From positions 1 through 18,999 of the forward strand of contig JBECKR010000338.1 in the NCBI GenBank assembly GCA_040235415.1: DNA of 18,999 bases, given 5' to 3'. This document shows positions 1-7,443 of the stretch, piece after piece. The stretch is from JBECKR01 sp040235415 (GTDB taxonomy: Bacteria > Acidobacteriota > Polarisedimenticolia > Polarisedimenticolales > Polarisedimenticolaceae). Position 1 is the stretch's first letter. Every line of letters begins with the position of its first letter. The notes under the pieces are model-generated. The model was not told the DNA's origin. It ran no database searches and worked only from the letters and a program-made list of their open reading frames with translations. Position numbers and translations under genes: made by a program.

Positions 1-2
1 TG

Positions 3-134
3 CCGCTCCTGCTCGCCGCCGCCGCGCTGGTCGTCCGCGCGCCGGAGAGACGCGCCGGGGCGGGGGGATTCTCAGCTCCCGATCGGCGACGGATCGATGT
101 AGATGCGGTAGTCCGCGATGCGGTCGCCGCGTAG
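3..134 (+). CDS. possible 3' end of a membrane protein (partial)
   Basis: An open plus-strand frame enters from the left edge and stops at TAG 132-134. Its first residues are hydrophobic (PLLLAAAALVV) and are followed by an arginine-rich stretch, which resembles the last membrane segment and cytoplasmic tail of a transporter. The second half lies antisense to the SnoaL-like gene, an overlap of about 60 bp, which makes the call doubtful. If it is real, the two genes converge. If not, bases 1-71 are simply the downstream flank of the SnoaL-like gene. The family cannot be identified from so short a piece. Confidence 0.25.
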   Translation, partial: PLLLAAAALVVRAPERRAGAGGFSAPDRRRIDVDAVVRDAVAA

Positions 135-431
135 GCCGAGAACGTTGACGAACGGCAGCGTCACTTCGCCGCCGTCGTGCAGGGCATAGGTCACGTCGCC
201 CCGGCAGACGAGGCTGCCGGGCTTGGTCCAGACGTCCGAGATGCGGTGCCGGAGCCCGGCGAACGCCGCGAACACGCCGCCGACCGCCGAGCGCACCGCC
301 TCGGCCCCTTCGACGACCGGACCGCTGCCGTAGCGGAACCGGACGTCCTCGGTCAGGAACGCCATGAAGCGATCCTCGTCCTTCGAATCGATCGACGCCA
401 GAAGCTCTTCGAGCGCGATGGGGAGGCTCAT
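72..431 (-). CDS. SnoaL-like / NTF2-fold protein
   Basis: A 119-residue protein starting MSLPIALEELLASID. It has the pattern of the SnoaL/NTF2-like fold: an N-terminal helix, then FMAFLTEDVRFRYG, then the VEGAEAVRSAVGGVFAAFAGLRHRI region, and strands ending in VNVLGLRGDRIADYRIYID. Members are small cone-shaped domains used as isomerases, hydrolases or ligand binders, and many have no assigned substrate, so no reaction is proposed. An ATG at 440 is also in frame, but I chose the ATG at 431 because a TACAAT box lies exactly 7 nt upstream and no SD sequence is present, the same arrangement as two other genes here. It is divergent from the yedA-like gene. Confidence 0.8.
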   Translation of the reverse strand: MSLPIALEELLASIDSKDEDRFMAFLTEDVRFRYGSGPVVEGAEAVRSAVGGVFAAFAGLRHRISDVWTKPGSLVCRGDVTYALHDGGEVTLPFVNVLGLRGDRIADYRIYIDPSPIGS

Positions 432-438
432 GCCCGAC

Positions 439-444
439 ATTGTA
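439..444 (-). promoter_or_regulatory. -10 box TACAAT of a probable leaderless promoter
   Basis: Read on the minus strand, TACAAT is followed by 7 nt and then the ATG at 431. Transcription would begin at or next to the start codon. No convincing -35 hexamer is seen at 17 bp and there is no SD sequence. The box overlaps the alternative in-frame ATG at 440, which would then lie upstream of the transcript. Confidence 0.5.
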
Positions 445-534
445 GGCGATCCGGTCCGGCGAGAGACGAAACGGGCGTTTTCGCGGCCGCCGCGGCAGAA
501 TGGACCGCCACGGGGGGAGCCGAAAGGAGCCGTC

Positions 535-1458
535 GTGAGCGCGCTCGAGGCGCGGTCGCCCCGCGCCGCCGTCGCGGTCGCCTTCGCGGCGATCTACCTG
601 ATCTGGGGCTCGACGTACCTCGCGATCCGTTGGGGGGTCGAGAGCCTGCCCCCGTTCGCGATGGTGGGAGCGCGGTTCCTCCTCGCCGGCGCGCCGTTCT
701 ACCTGGTCCTGCGCCTCTCCGGTCACGCCCGACCCGAGCCCGCGCACTGGCGCTCGGCGGCGGTGATCGGCGGCCTCATGATGCTCGGCGGCAACGGCCT
801 CGTGACCTGGTCGGAGCAGACCGTGCCCTCGGGCGTGGCCGCGCTCCTGGTCGCCACCGTTCCGCTGTGGATGTCCCTGCTCGACGGCCTGTGGCTGCGC
901 CGCGGGACCCTGACCCCGCGGCTCGGGGTCGGGCTCCTCGCCGGATTCGCCGGCGTCGCGCTGCTCGTCGGGCCGACCGGCGGGGACGTCCGGGCCGCCG
1001 ATCCGTGGGGCGCGGCCGCCCTTCTCGCGGCGTCCGTGATGTGGTCGCTCGGGTCGCTCGCCTCGCGCAGCCTCGCGGTGCCGCGCTCGCCGTTCCTCGC
1101 GTCGTCGATGCAGATGATCGCCGGCGGCGCGCTCGCCCTCGTCGTCGCGACGGCCACGGGAGAGTGGGGGCGACTCGACCTGGCCGCGGCGACTCCCCGT
1201 TCCCTGATCGCGCTCGCCTACCTCGCCGTGTTCGGATCGATCGTGGCGCTCAGCGCCTACGTCTGGCTCCTCCGGGTCACCAGCGCCTCAGCCGTGTCGA
1301 CCTACGCGTTCGTCAACCCGGTGGTCGCCGTGGTGCTCGGGTGGGCGTTCGCCGGCGAGGCGCTCGGCGCGCGCGTCGTCGCCGCGACGCTTCTGATCGT
1401 CGGCGCGGTCGCGCTGATCCGGTGGCGTCGCCGCCCGGCGGACTCGCGGGCGCGCTAG
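535..1458 (+). CDS. yedA: EamA-family drug/metabolite exporter, YedA-like
   Basis: A 307-residue inner-membrane protein with about ten hydrophobic segments arranged as two EamA repeats. The YedA signatures are IYLIWGSTYLAIR in helix 1, TWSEQTVPSGVAALL in the first repeat, and VMWSLGSLASRSL followed by SAYVWLLR and YAFVNPVVAVVLGW in the second. The family exports small metabolites or drugs; the substrate is unknown. The GTG at 535 is preceded by AAAGGAG (523-529) at 5-nt spacing, and translation from there begins just before the first membrane helix. A longer in-frame reading from 364 lies opposite the SnoaL-like gene and is not used. The TAG stop overlaps the stop of the convergent spoVR gene by 4 bp. 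It shares the WSEQ..PSG segment with the second exporter at 10068-10973. Confidence 0.9.
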   Translation: MSALEARSPRAAVAVAFAAIYLIWGSTYLAIRWGVESLPPFAMVGARFLLAGAPFYLVLRLSGHARPEPAHWRSAAVIGGLMMLGGNGLVTWSEQTVPSGVAALLVATVPLWMSLLDGLWLRRGTLTPRLGVGLLAGFAGVALLVGPTGGDVRAADPWGAAALLAASVMWSLGSLASRSLAVPRSPFLASSMQMIAGGALALVVATATGEWGRLDLAAATPRSLIALAYLAVFGSIVALSAYVWLLRVTSASAVSTYAFVNPVVAVVLGWAFAGEALGARVVAATLLIVGAVALIRWRRRPADSRAR

Positions 1459-2948
1459 ACCCCGGACCCGGTCGCCGGCGCGGCGAGCGCCTCCTCGCTC
1501 GCGTTCTCGCCGTCGTGCCCGAGCCGCGTCGGCTTTCCCTGCACCACGGTGTCGAGCCGCACCGGCCGCTTCCACACCGCCACGAGGTTGCGGAGGACGT
1601 CCCGCGCCCAGTCGAGCCGCAGGTCCACGCCGACGTGGCGGTGCGCGAGCAGGAGCTCGCCGCGGTTGTGCAGGTTCGCGTCGACGACCTCGATCACCGG
1701 GCGCCCGTTGTTGGAGAAGTGGAACAGGAGAGCTTGCTTGACCTCGTCGAAGCTCCGCGTGGTCTCCTCGGCCTGGCCGTTCTTGCGCCGCTCGAAAACG
1801 AACAGACCCTGCTCCTCGCAGAACTCGGGCGTCAGGAAGGCGTCGAGGAACGTCGCGTCGCAGTACAGCTTGCGGACCTCGAAGATCTTGTCGCGGCCGA
1901 GGCCGAGCTTCCGGTCCCAGTCGGCGCGCTTCGCCATGTCGTCGCACGCCTCCCACTCGGGTCCGAACTGCCCGCGATCCCAGCGGCGCTCGATGTCGCG
2001 GAACAGCTCGAGGCCGAGCTTGTACGGGTTGAGCCGCCCCGCCGAGGTCGCGACGGTGCCGGAATGCCGGTCGGCGTAGTCGATGACCTCGGCGTCGCTC
2101 AGGACGTTGCGCGTCATCATCGTCGTGTGCCAGTAGGACGCCCAGCCCTCGTTCATGACCTTGGTCTGGCGTTGCGGCAGGAAGTAGTACGCCTCCTCCC
2201 GCACGATCCCCAGGACGTCGCGCTCCCAAGGCTCGAGCGGGGCGTTGGCCAACACGAACCCGAGAACGTCGCGCTCGGGGGAGGCCGGAAAACGGCGCTG
2301 CTCGTCGCGATCGCGCTCGCGGCGCCGGCGCTGCGCCTCGAGGTACTCGGGCGGATTGACGTAGCGGTCCATGTAGGCCTTGGCCGGCAGGCGCGCCTCT
2401 CCCGGGGACGGCCCGTCGTCCGCTCCGGTGCCCCGCCTGGGCTCGAGGAAGACCGCGTTCGGGTCGACGAGGTCCTCGGCCGACAGGCACGCGTCGAGAA
2501 AACGCTCGACCGGCTCGACGCCGTGGCGCTCGTGATAGCGCCGCACGCGCGTCGCGTGGTTCGCCATCTCGTCGATCATTTTGCGATTGGTGTGCGCGAA
2601 GTACAGGTTGTTCTTGAAGAAGTCGGCGTGACCGTAGACGTGCGCCATCACCAGCTTCTGGTCGAGCATGGTGTTGCCCTCGAGCAGGTAGGCGTACGTC
2701 GGGTCGTTGTTGATGACCATCTCGTAGATTCGCTGCAGGCCGTACTCGTACCCCTTCGAGAGCTGGTTGTACTCCATCCCGAAGCGCCAGTGCGGGTAGC
2801 GCGTCGGGAACCCGCCGAACGCCGCGAGCGCGTTCATCTGCTGGTAGTCGACGACCTCGAACACGACGCGGAAGAACGACAGCCCGTAGCTCCCGGCGTG
2901 CCGCTCGATGCGATTCTGCTCGGTCGCGAGCTCGATCGGGAGGCTCAC
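1455..2948 (-). CDS. spoVR: SpoVR family protein (YcgB type)
   Basis: A 497-residue cytoplasmic protein, close to the roughly 510 residues of E. coli YcgB. SpoVR hallmarks run through it: the FEVVDYQQMN and YPHWRFGMEYNQLSKG region (about 31-66), MAHVYGHADFFKNN (101-114), MNEGWASYWH (265-274) and SAGRLNPYKLGLELF. The conserved His and Glu residues suggest a metal or catalytic site, but no activity is established for the family. It was named for a spore cortex defect in Bacillus; in non-sporulating bacteria it travels with prkA and yeaH in stress and stationary-phase operons. The GTG start lies 1 nt after the TGA of yhbH (TGA-C-GTG), so translation is probably coupled. Its stop overlaps that of the convergent yedA-like gene. 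Confidence 0.95.
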   Translation of the reverse strand: MSLPIELATEQNRIERHAGSYGLSFFRVVFEVVDYQQMNALAAFGGFPTRYPHWRFGMEYNQLSKGYEYGLQRIYEMVINNDPTYAYLLEGNTMLDQKLVMAHVYGHADFFKNNLYFAHTNRKMIDEMANHATRVRRYHERHGVEPVERFLDACLSAEDLVDPNAVFLEPRRGTGADDGPSPGEARLPAKAYMDRYVNPPEYLEAQRRRRERDRDEQRRFPASPERDVLGFVLANAPLEPWERDVLGIVREEAYYFLPQRQTKVMNEGWASYWHTTMMTRNVLSDAEVIDYADRHSGTVATSAGRLNPYKLGLELFRDIERRWDRGQFGPEWEACDDMAKRADWDRKLGLGRDKIFEVRKLYCDATFLDAFLTPEFCEEQGLFVFERRKNGQAEETTRSFDEVKQALLFHFSNNGRPVIEVVDANLHNRGELLLAHRHVGVDLRLDWARDVLRNLVAVWKRPVRLDTVVQGKPTRLGHDGENASEEALAAPATGSGV

Positions 2949-2949
2949 G

Positions 2950-4020
2950 TCACCGTCCCCGTCCGAGAAGCGTCTTGATCGAGCCCGCGATGGCGTCGCG
3001 ATCGGGGATGCGCGAGAGCGCGACGCGCGGATCGTCCTTGAGCCCGCCCTCGAGGGCCTCCAGGAAGTCGCCGCTCGTGCCGTAGCTCTCGACCTGGCCG
3101 TAGCCGAACAGGTTCAGCCGGGGAAGCAGGTCGTCGCGCAGCATGGCGAGGCACTTCTCGGTGTCCTGGCGGCTGTAGTTCTCGCCGTCGGTGAAGTGGA
3201 ACAGGTACAGGTTCCAGTCCTGCGCCGGGAAGCGCTCGTCCAGGATCCGTATCGCGAGGTCGTAGGCGGACGAGATCACCGTGCCGCCCGACTCCCGGAT
3301 CCGGAAGAACGTGTCGCGATCGACCTCCTTCGCGGCCGCGTCGTGAACGACGTAGACGTTGCGTACGCCCTCGTAGTGGCTCGAGATCCAGGCGTCGATC
3401 CAGAAGCTCTCGATCCGGACGAGCTCCTTCTGCTCGTTGCCCATCGAGCCCGAGACGTCCATGACGTACAGGATCACGGCGTTGGTGCACGGCTTGGGGA
3501 TCGGCTTGAACGAGCGGTAGCGCCGGTCGGCGCGATCGAGCACCACGAGCGGGGCGCGGGGGTCGTAGGTGCCCGACGCGATCATGCGCCGCAGCGCCTG
3601 GCGGTACGAGCGCTTGAAGTGCCTCAGCGACTCCGGACCGACGGTCCGGATCCCGGAGTACCGCACCGCCCCGGTCTCGATCTCGTCCCGCCCCTTCGGC
3701 TCGATCCTGGGAAGCTCGAGCGCTTCGCCGAGCATCTGGGCGAGCTCCTCGATCGTGAACTCGGCCTCCAGGACGTGCTGCCCCGGGTCCTTGCCCGCCT
3801 TGCCGGAGCCCTCGCCGTCGCCCTCGCCCTGACCGACGCCGCGGCCGCCCGGGTCGTGCACGAAGTGCGGCAGGTCGAGCTGCGGGATCGGGATGGACAC
3901 CACGCGGCGCCCTTGCCGTCCGAACATCTCCTGCTGCCCGAGATGCTTGCGGAGCTCCTCGCGCACCCGTCCCCGGACGATCTGGCGAAAGCGGTGCACG
4001 TCGGATTGGATCTTCGGCAT
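2950..4020 (-). CDS. yhbH: DUF444 / YhbH-YeaH family VWA protein
   Basis: A 356-residue protein: a basic N-terminal helix region (1-40), a Gly/Glu-rich linker (about 57-80), then a VWA-like domain from about 181 to the end. The metal-ion-dependent adhesion site is intact (VMDVSGSMG, D188-x-S190-x-S192), followed by HDAAAKEVD, SGGTVISSAYDL, FHFTDGENYS and NLFGYGQVESY. Those C-terminal motifs match the shorter Bacillus YhbH form more closely than the 427-residue E. coli YeaH. The family is thought to act with the PrkA AAA+ protein, like other AAA+/VWA pairs; the exact job is unknown. It is the middle gene of the operon. No SD sequence is seen before the ATG at 4020; only 14 nt separate it from the palindrome at 4035-4064. 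Confidence 0.95.
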   Translation of the reverse strand: MPKIQSDVHRFRQIVRGRVREELRKHLGQQEMFGRQGRRVVSIPIPQLDLPHFVHDPGGRGVGQGEGDGEGSGKAGKDPGQHVLEAEFTIEELAQMLGEALELPRIEPKGRDEIETGAVRYSGIRTVGPESLRHFKRSYRQALRRMIASGTYDPRAPLVVLDRADRRYRSFKPIPKPCTNAVILYVMDVSGSMGNEQKELVRIESFWIDAWISSHYEGVRNVYVVHDAAAKEVDRDTFFRIRESGGTVISSAYDLAIRILDERFPAQDWNLYLFHFTDGENYSRQDTEKCLAMLRDDLLPRLNLFGYGQVESYGTSGDFLEALEGGLKDDPRVALSRIPDRDAIAGSIKTLLGRGR

Positions 4021-4034
4021 GTCAGTAATCGAGA

Positions 4035-4064
4035 AGGGTGTCAGACACCGGTGTCTGACACCCT
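4035..4064. repeat. 30-bp perfect palindrome between prkA and yhbH
   Basis: The left arm AGGGTGTCAGACACC is directly followed by its exact reverse complement, with no spacer. Each arm contains its own smaller dyad (GGTGTC-N-GACACC), so it can form one long hairpin or two small ones. It covers two bases of the prkA stop codon and fills most of the 42-bp gap to yhbH. A diverged copy lies at 10061-10092. Length, symmetry and location resemble REP-type elements, which often sit between genes of one operon and affect mRNA stability or partial termination. No T tract follows on either strand. Confidence 0.85.
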
Positions 4065-6114
4065 AGCGGTCCTTGACGTCGCCGCGCGCGAAGATGCTGG
4101 CGACGTAGTGCAGGACGTCCGAGGCGCACGAATCGCAGTAGCCGTAGTCGCGGACCAGCCTGCTGCGTACGATGTCGATCTTCTCCTGGGTATCCTTGTC
4201 CACGACGCTCGAGACCAGGCTCGTGAGCTTGATGCTGTCCTTCTGATCCTCGAACAGCTTGAGCTCGAGCGCCTTGTGCAGCCGCTCGTTGGTGCGGTAG
4301 TCGAACTTCTTGCCCTCGAGCGCGAGCGCGCCGATGTAGTTCATGATCTCCCGCCGGAAATCGTCCTTGCGTCCCTCCGGAATGTCGATCTTCTCCTCGA
4401 TCGAGCGCATCAGGCGCTCGTCGGGCGGCTCGTCCTGACCGGTGTACGGGTTGCGGACGCGTTCCTTCTGGGTGTACGCCTTGACGTTGTCGACGTAGTT
4501 GCCGCACAGCCGGGCGATCGCGGACTCGTCCGCCGCGATCGCTCGCTGGACCTCGTTCTTGACGATCTCCTCGTACTCCCGCCGGACCTCGTCGAGCAGC
4601 TCGCGGTAGCGCTGCTTCTGCTCCTCGCTCGTGATCAGGGCGTGGTTCTTGAGGCCGCCCTCGAGCTCGTTCAGGACCATGAACGGGTTGACGCAACGCT
4701 CGTTCAGGTCCGACACCAGGGCGTTCGAGATCTTGTCCTGGATGTAGCGCGGCGAGATTCCCTCGAGCCCCTCGCGGGACGACTCCTTGCGGAGCTCCTT
4801 GACGTTGTCCTCGGTGTAGCCCGGAAGCGATTTGCCGTTGTACAGCTTGAGCTTCTGCATCAGCGTGAGGTTGTGCTTCTTCGGCTCCTCGAGGCGCGTC
4901 AGGATGCCCCACATCGCGGCCATCTCGATGGTGTGCGGCGCGATGTGCTTGCCGCGGATTCTCGCGGGGTTGTAGTCCTTCTCGTAGATCTTGATCTCTT
5001 CGCCGAGCTTCGTGATGTACGGGATGTCGACCTTGACGGTGCGGTCGCGCAGCGCCTCCATGTACTCGTTGTTCTGCAACCGGCGGTACTCGGGCTCGTT
5101 GGTGTGCCCCAGGATGACCTCGTCGATGTAGGTCTGCGGGAACTTCTTCGGTTTGATGACGTGCTCCTGGCTCGCGCCGAGGAGCTCGTAGAGGAAGGCG
5201 ACGTCGAGCTTCAGGACCTCGATGAACTCGATCATGCCGCGGTTCGCGATGTTGAACTCGCCGTCGAAGTTGAACGCCCGCGGGTCCGAGTCCGAGCCGT
5301 ACTCCGCGATCTTGCGGTAGTTGATGTCTCCCGTGAGCTCCGTCGAGTCCTGGTTCTTCTCGTCCTTCGGCTGGAACGTGCCGATGCCGACCCGGTCCTG
5401 CGAGGACAGCAGCAGGCGGTGGACCTGCACGTGCCGGACGATGCGGCTCCAGTCGCCGTCGTAGCGCGTCGCGAGCTCCTCGAACTCCTGTCGGCAGAAC
5501 GGGCAGAGGTCGCCGTCGATGCGGACGGGGTAGCCGCCGCCGCCGCCGCCGCGGTTGATCTCCTCGAGGACGATCGGCCGGAGGTCGTCCGGCACGAGGT
5601 GCAGCGGCTCCTCGTGCATCGGGCAGTTCGCGACCTCGTCCGGCGTCTCGAGGTCCCGCACCCATCCGAACGTGAACAGTGAGCCGTCGGGCTTGCGGGC
5701 GTACGACTCGAGCCCCTTCTTGAGCAGCCGCGCGATCGTGCTCTTCGACGACCCGACCGGCCCGTGCAGCAGGATGACGCGGCGCTCGGTGCCGTAGCGC
5801 TGCGCCGCGCTCTTGAAGATGTTGACGAGCTTCATGAGCGGGATGTCGAGACCGTAGATCGCGTCCCGCCCGCCGTTCTCGGGATCGTCGAAGAAGTTGT
5901 AGTGCACGATCTTCTTCTTGTTGTCGATGTACTCCCGCGTGCCGAACGACAGTATCATGTCGTAGATCCGCTCGAAGGCGGACCGCGCGACCAAGGGATC
6001 CCGTTTCAAGAGCTCGAGATAGTCCGCGAACGATCCCGTCCAGTGCAGCTGGCGGTACTGCTCGAGGTTCTGCGCCTGGCGGATCCTCTGGAAGATGGAC
6101 TCGCTCGTGTTCAT
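4063..6114 (-). CDS. prkA: PrkA AAA+ protein (serine protein kinase / protease family)
   Basis: A 683-residue cytoplasmic protein, slightly longer than B. subtilis or E. coli PrkA (about 630-645). The Walker A loop is GPVGSSKST (118-126), and NRGMIEFIEVLKLD (from 291) is the conserved PrkA Walker B region. A pair of short Cys/His motifs, CPMH (164-167) and CPFC (204-207), flanks a run of six glycines (189-194) and could bind zinc. PrkA has been described as a serine kinase and, more recently in Bacillus, as an AAA+ protease; this sequence cannot separate the two. I chose the ATG at 6114 because AAGGAGG (6122-6128) lies 7 nt upstream; an in-frame GTG at 6147 would be poorly served. It is first in the operon with yhbH and spoVR. 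Its TAG stop overlaps the palindrome. Confidence 0.96.
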   Translation of the reverse strand: MNTSESIFQRIRQAQNLEQYRQLHWTGSFADYLELLKRDPLVARSAFERIYDMILSFGTREYIDNKKKIVHYNFFDDPENGGRDAIYGLDIPLMKLVNIFKSAAQRYGTERRVILLHGPVGSSKSTIARLLKKGLESYARKPDGSLFTFGWVRDLETPDEVANCPMHEEPLHLVPDDLRPIVLEEINRGGGGGGYPVRIDGDLCPFCRQEFEELATRYDGDWSRIVRHVQVHRLLLSSQDRVGIGTFQPKDEKNQDSTELTGDINYRKIAEYGSDSDPRAFNFDGEFNIANRGMIEFIEVLKLDVAFLYELLGASQEHVIKPKKFPQTYIDEVILGHTNEPEYRRLQNNEYMEALRDRTVKVDIPYITKLGEEIKIYEKDYNPARIRGKHIAPHTIEMAAMWGILTRLEEPKKHNLTLMQKLKLYNGKSLPGYTEDNVKELRKESSREGLEGISPRYIQDKISNALVSDLNERCVNPFMVLNELEGGLKNHALITSEEQKQRYRELLDEVRREYEEIVKNEVQRAIAADESAIARLCGNYVDNVKAYTQKERVRNPYTGQDEPPDERLMRSIEEKIDIPEGRKDDFRREIMNYIGALALEGKKFDYRTNERLHKALELKLFEDQKDSIKLTSLVSSVVDKDTQEKIDIVRSRLVRDYGYCDSCASDVLHYVASIFARGDVKDR

Positions 6115-6188
6115 GTGGGGCCCTCCTTGGAACCCGGGTACCCCCACGGGCCGCGTGACCCGCGGCGGCGCCTGACCTCGACCTTCAT

Positions 6189-6217
6189 TATCTAATGCCG
6201 GGCGAGCGCACCGTCAA
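6189..6217 (-). promoter_or_regulatory. sigma70-type promoter of the prkA operon
   Basis: On the minus strand TTGACG (6217-6212) is followed by a 17-bp spacer and TAGATA (6194-6189), which runs into AAT. Five of six -35 bases fit the consensus. This short AT-richer patch stands out in a GC-rich region. The transcript would carry a leader of roughly 70 nt before the prkA ATG. In that leader GTGGGG (6147-6142) could pair with CCCCAC just before the ATG (6120-6115), enclosing the SD sequence in the loop. Confidence 0.65.
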
Positions 6218-6338
6218 ATTGCGTCAGTCGAGCGCCGATCCCGTAACCACGCCCGCCCCGGACCGGGCGTCGAGCGCCGCGATGCCGGGTCCGGCCGGGC
6301 CGGCGCCGCCGCGGGCCGCGCGCGGCCGGTTCTCGACG

Positions 6339-6344
6339 TACACT
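6339..6344 (+). promoter_or_regulatory. -10 box TACACT of a probable leaderless promoter
   Basis: TACACT is followed by exactly 7 nt and the ATG at 6352. There is no SD sequence and no recognisable -35 hexamer in the GC-rich upstream sequence. Together with the prkA promoter it makes 6115-6351 a divergent control region. Confidence 0.5.
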
Positions 6345-6351
6345 GCCCGCG

Positions 6352-7419
6352 ATGCGCCCCGTGTTCCTGCCGCGCCTGCTGCACGAGCCGACCGGCGACC
6401 CCGGTCTGCTGGTCGACGTCCACGACGAGAACCGCGCGCTGCTGCTCGACCTCGGCGACCTCGGAGCCGCGTCGACGCGGCGGCTGCTGCGGGTCGAACG
6501 GGTGTTCGTGACCCACACCCACATGGATCACTTCGTCGGGTTCGACCGGCTGCTGCGGCTCGTGCTCGGGCGCGAGAAGGAGCTCGTGGTGACCGGCCCG
6601 CCGGGGTTCTTGGAGCGCGTGCGCGGGAAGCTTTCCGCCTACACCTGGAACCTCATCCGCGAGTACCCCGTGAGCCTCCTCGCGGAGGAGGTCGACGTCG
6701 GGGCGTGCCGCGCCGAGCGCTACGTCGGGGCGCGCGGCTTCCGTCCGGAACCGCAGCCCGAGCGGGCGTTCCACGGAACGCTCCACGCCGAGCGACTGTT
6801 CACGGTCCACGGCGCGTTGCTCGACCACGGCATTCCGGTGCTGGCGGTGTCGCTGCGCGAGACCGAGCACATCTCGGTCAACCGGGATCGCGTCGAGCGG
6901 CTGGGGCTCGAGCCGGGGCCTTGGCTTCGCGAGGTCAAGCAGGCGGTGCGCCGCTGCCAACCGGGGGACCGCGTCGTCGAGGCCGCGGTCGCGCGTGGGG
7001 GGCGGCGCAGCTTCCGTCTCGACGACCTCGCCGCGGAGATCCTCCTGCGCGGGCCGGGCCAGCGCCTCGCGTACGTCACGGACTGCGCGGCGACGCCGGA
7101 GAACCTCGAGAAGATCGTGGACCTCGCGCGCGACGCGGACGTGCTGTGCTGCGAGTGCGCGTTCCTGCACGAGGACGAGGGGCTCGCGCGCTCGCGCGGT
7201 CACCTCACGGCGCGCCAGGCGGGCGAGATCGCCCGGGTCGCGGGAGCGCGCCGGCTCGCGCCGTTCCACCTCTCCCCGCGCTACAAGGGGCGCGAGCAGG
7301 ACCTGTTCGACGAGGCCGCCGCCGCCTTCGGCGGCCCGATCCTGAGGCTCTGGCCTCGGGGACATTCCTCTCGAGATTGTAATACTTTTCACTCAGGTAT
7401 AGGACATTCGCTTTCCTGA
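6352..7419 (+). CDS. RNase Z-like metallo-beta-lactamase-fold protein
   Basis: A 355-residue protein of the MBL fold with RNase Z-type motifs: HTHMDH (H55, H57, D59, H60) followed by FVGFDRLLR, a histidine in LLDHGIPVLA (H159), an aspartate in YVTDCA (D244), GHLTARQAG (H284) and FHLSPRYKG (H306), the last resembling the HxSxRY motif of RNase Z. RNase Z removes 3' trailers from tRNA precursors, but relatives exist with other phosphodiesterase roles, and I see no clear flexible-arm exosite, so the substrate is uncertain. Residues after about 335 are encoded by the inverted-repeat element at 7358-7430, including the TGA stop; the normal protein probably ended near ILRLWP. It is divergent from prkA and probably translated from a leaderless mRNA. 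Confidence 0.85.
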   Translation: MRPVFLPRLLHEPTGDPGLLVDVHDENRALLLDLGDLGAASTRRLLRVERVFVTHTHMDHFVGFDRLLRLVLGREKELVVTGPPGFLERVRGKLSAYTWNLIREYPVSLLAEEVDVGACRAERYVGARGFRPEPQPERAFHGTLHAERLFTVHGALLDHGIPVLAVSLRETEHISVNRDRVERLGLEPGPWLREVKQAVRRCQPGDRVVEAAVARGGRRSFRLDDLAAEILLRGPGQRLAYVTDCAATPENLEKIVDLARDADVLCCECAFLHEDEGLARSRGHLTARQAGEIARVAGARRLAPFHLSPRYKGREQDLFDEAAAAFGGPILRLWPRGHSSRDCNTFHSGIGHSLS

Positions 7420-7430
7420 GGAATGTCCCC
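7358..7430. mobile_element. 73-bp AT-rich inverted-repeat element (MITE/REP-like)
   Basis: GGGGACATTCCTC (7358-7370) and its exact reverse complement GAGGAATGTCCCC (7418-7430) bound 47 bp that are about 38% GC by count, far below the surroundings. Inside, GGACATTC recurs at 7402-7409 and can pair with the right arm as an alternative hairpin. No coding frame fits inside and no target-site duplication is seen. This suggests a non-autonomous element possibly mobilised by a REP-associated or IS200-type transposase elsewhere in the genome. It ends the upstream gene in frame and abuts the SD sequence of the next gene. Confidence 0.75.
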
Positions 7431-7443
7431 AAAGGGAGCGGCG

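Noticed and set aside
177..2978. A 933-codon open frame on the plus strand, spanning the exporter and spoVR
   Set aside because: It lies in the wrong frame or antisense to well-supported genes, is rich in Arg/Ala/Pro repeats and matches no family. High third-position GC removes stop codons from shadow frames.
2908..5682. A 924-codon open frame antisense to yhbH and prkA
   Set aside because: The Leu/Val/Asp/Arg-rich composition is the mirror of the real proteins, and both genes beneath it are unmistakable.
6314..6327. 14-bp perfect palindrome GGCCGCGCGCGGCC upstream of the RNase Z-like gene, as an operator
   Set aside because: Palindromes of this length made only of G and C are expected a few times by chance in a window this rich in GC, and it has no second copy.
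7423..7443. ATG at 7423 as the start of the hypothetical protein
   Set aside because: It lies inside the repeat element and has no SD, whereas the ATG at 7444 has AAAGGGAG at good spacing and begins the signal anchor.
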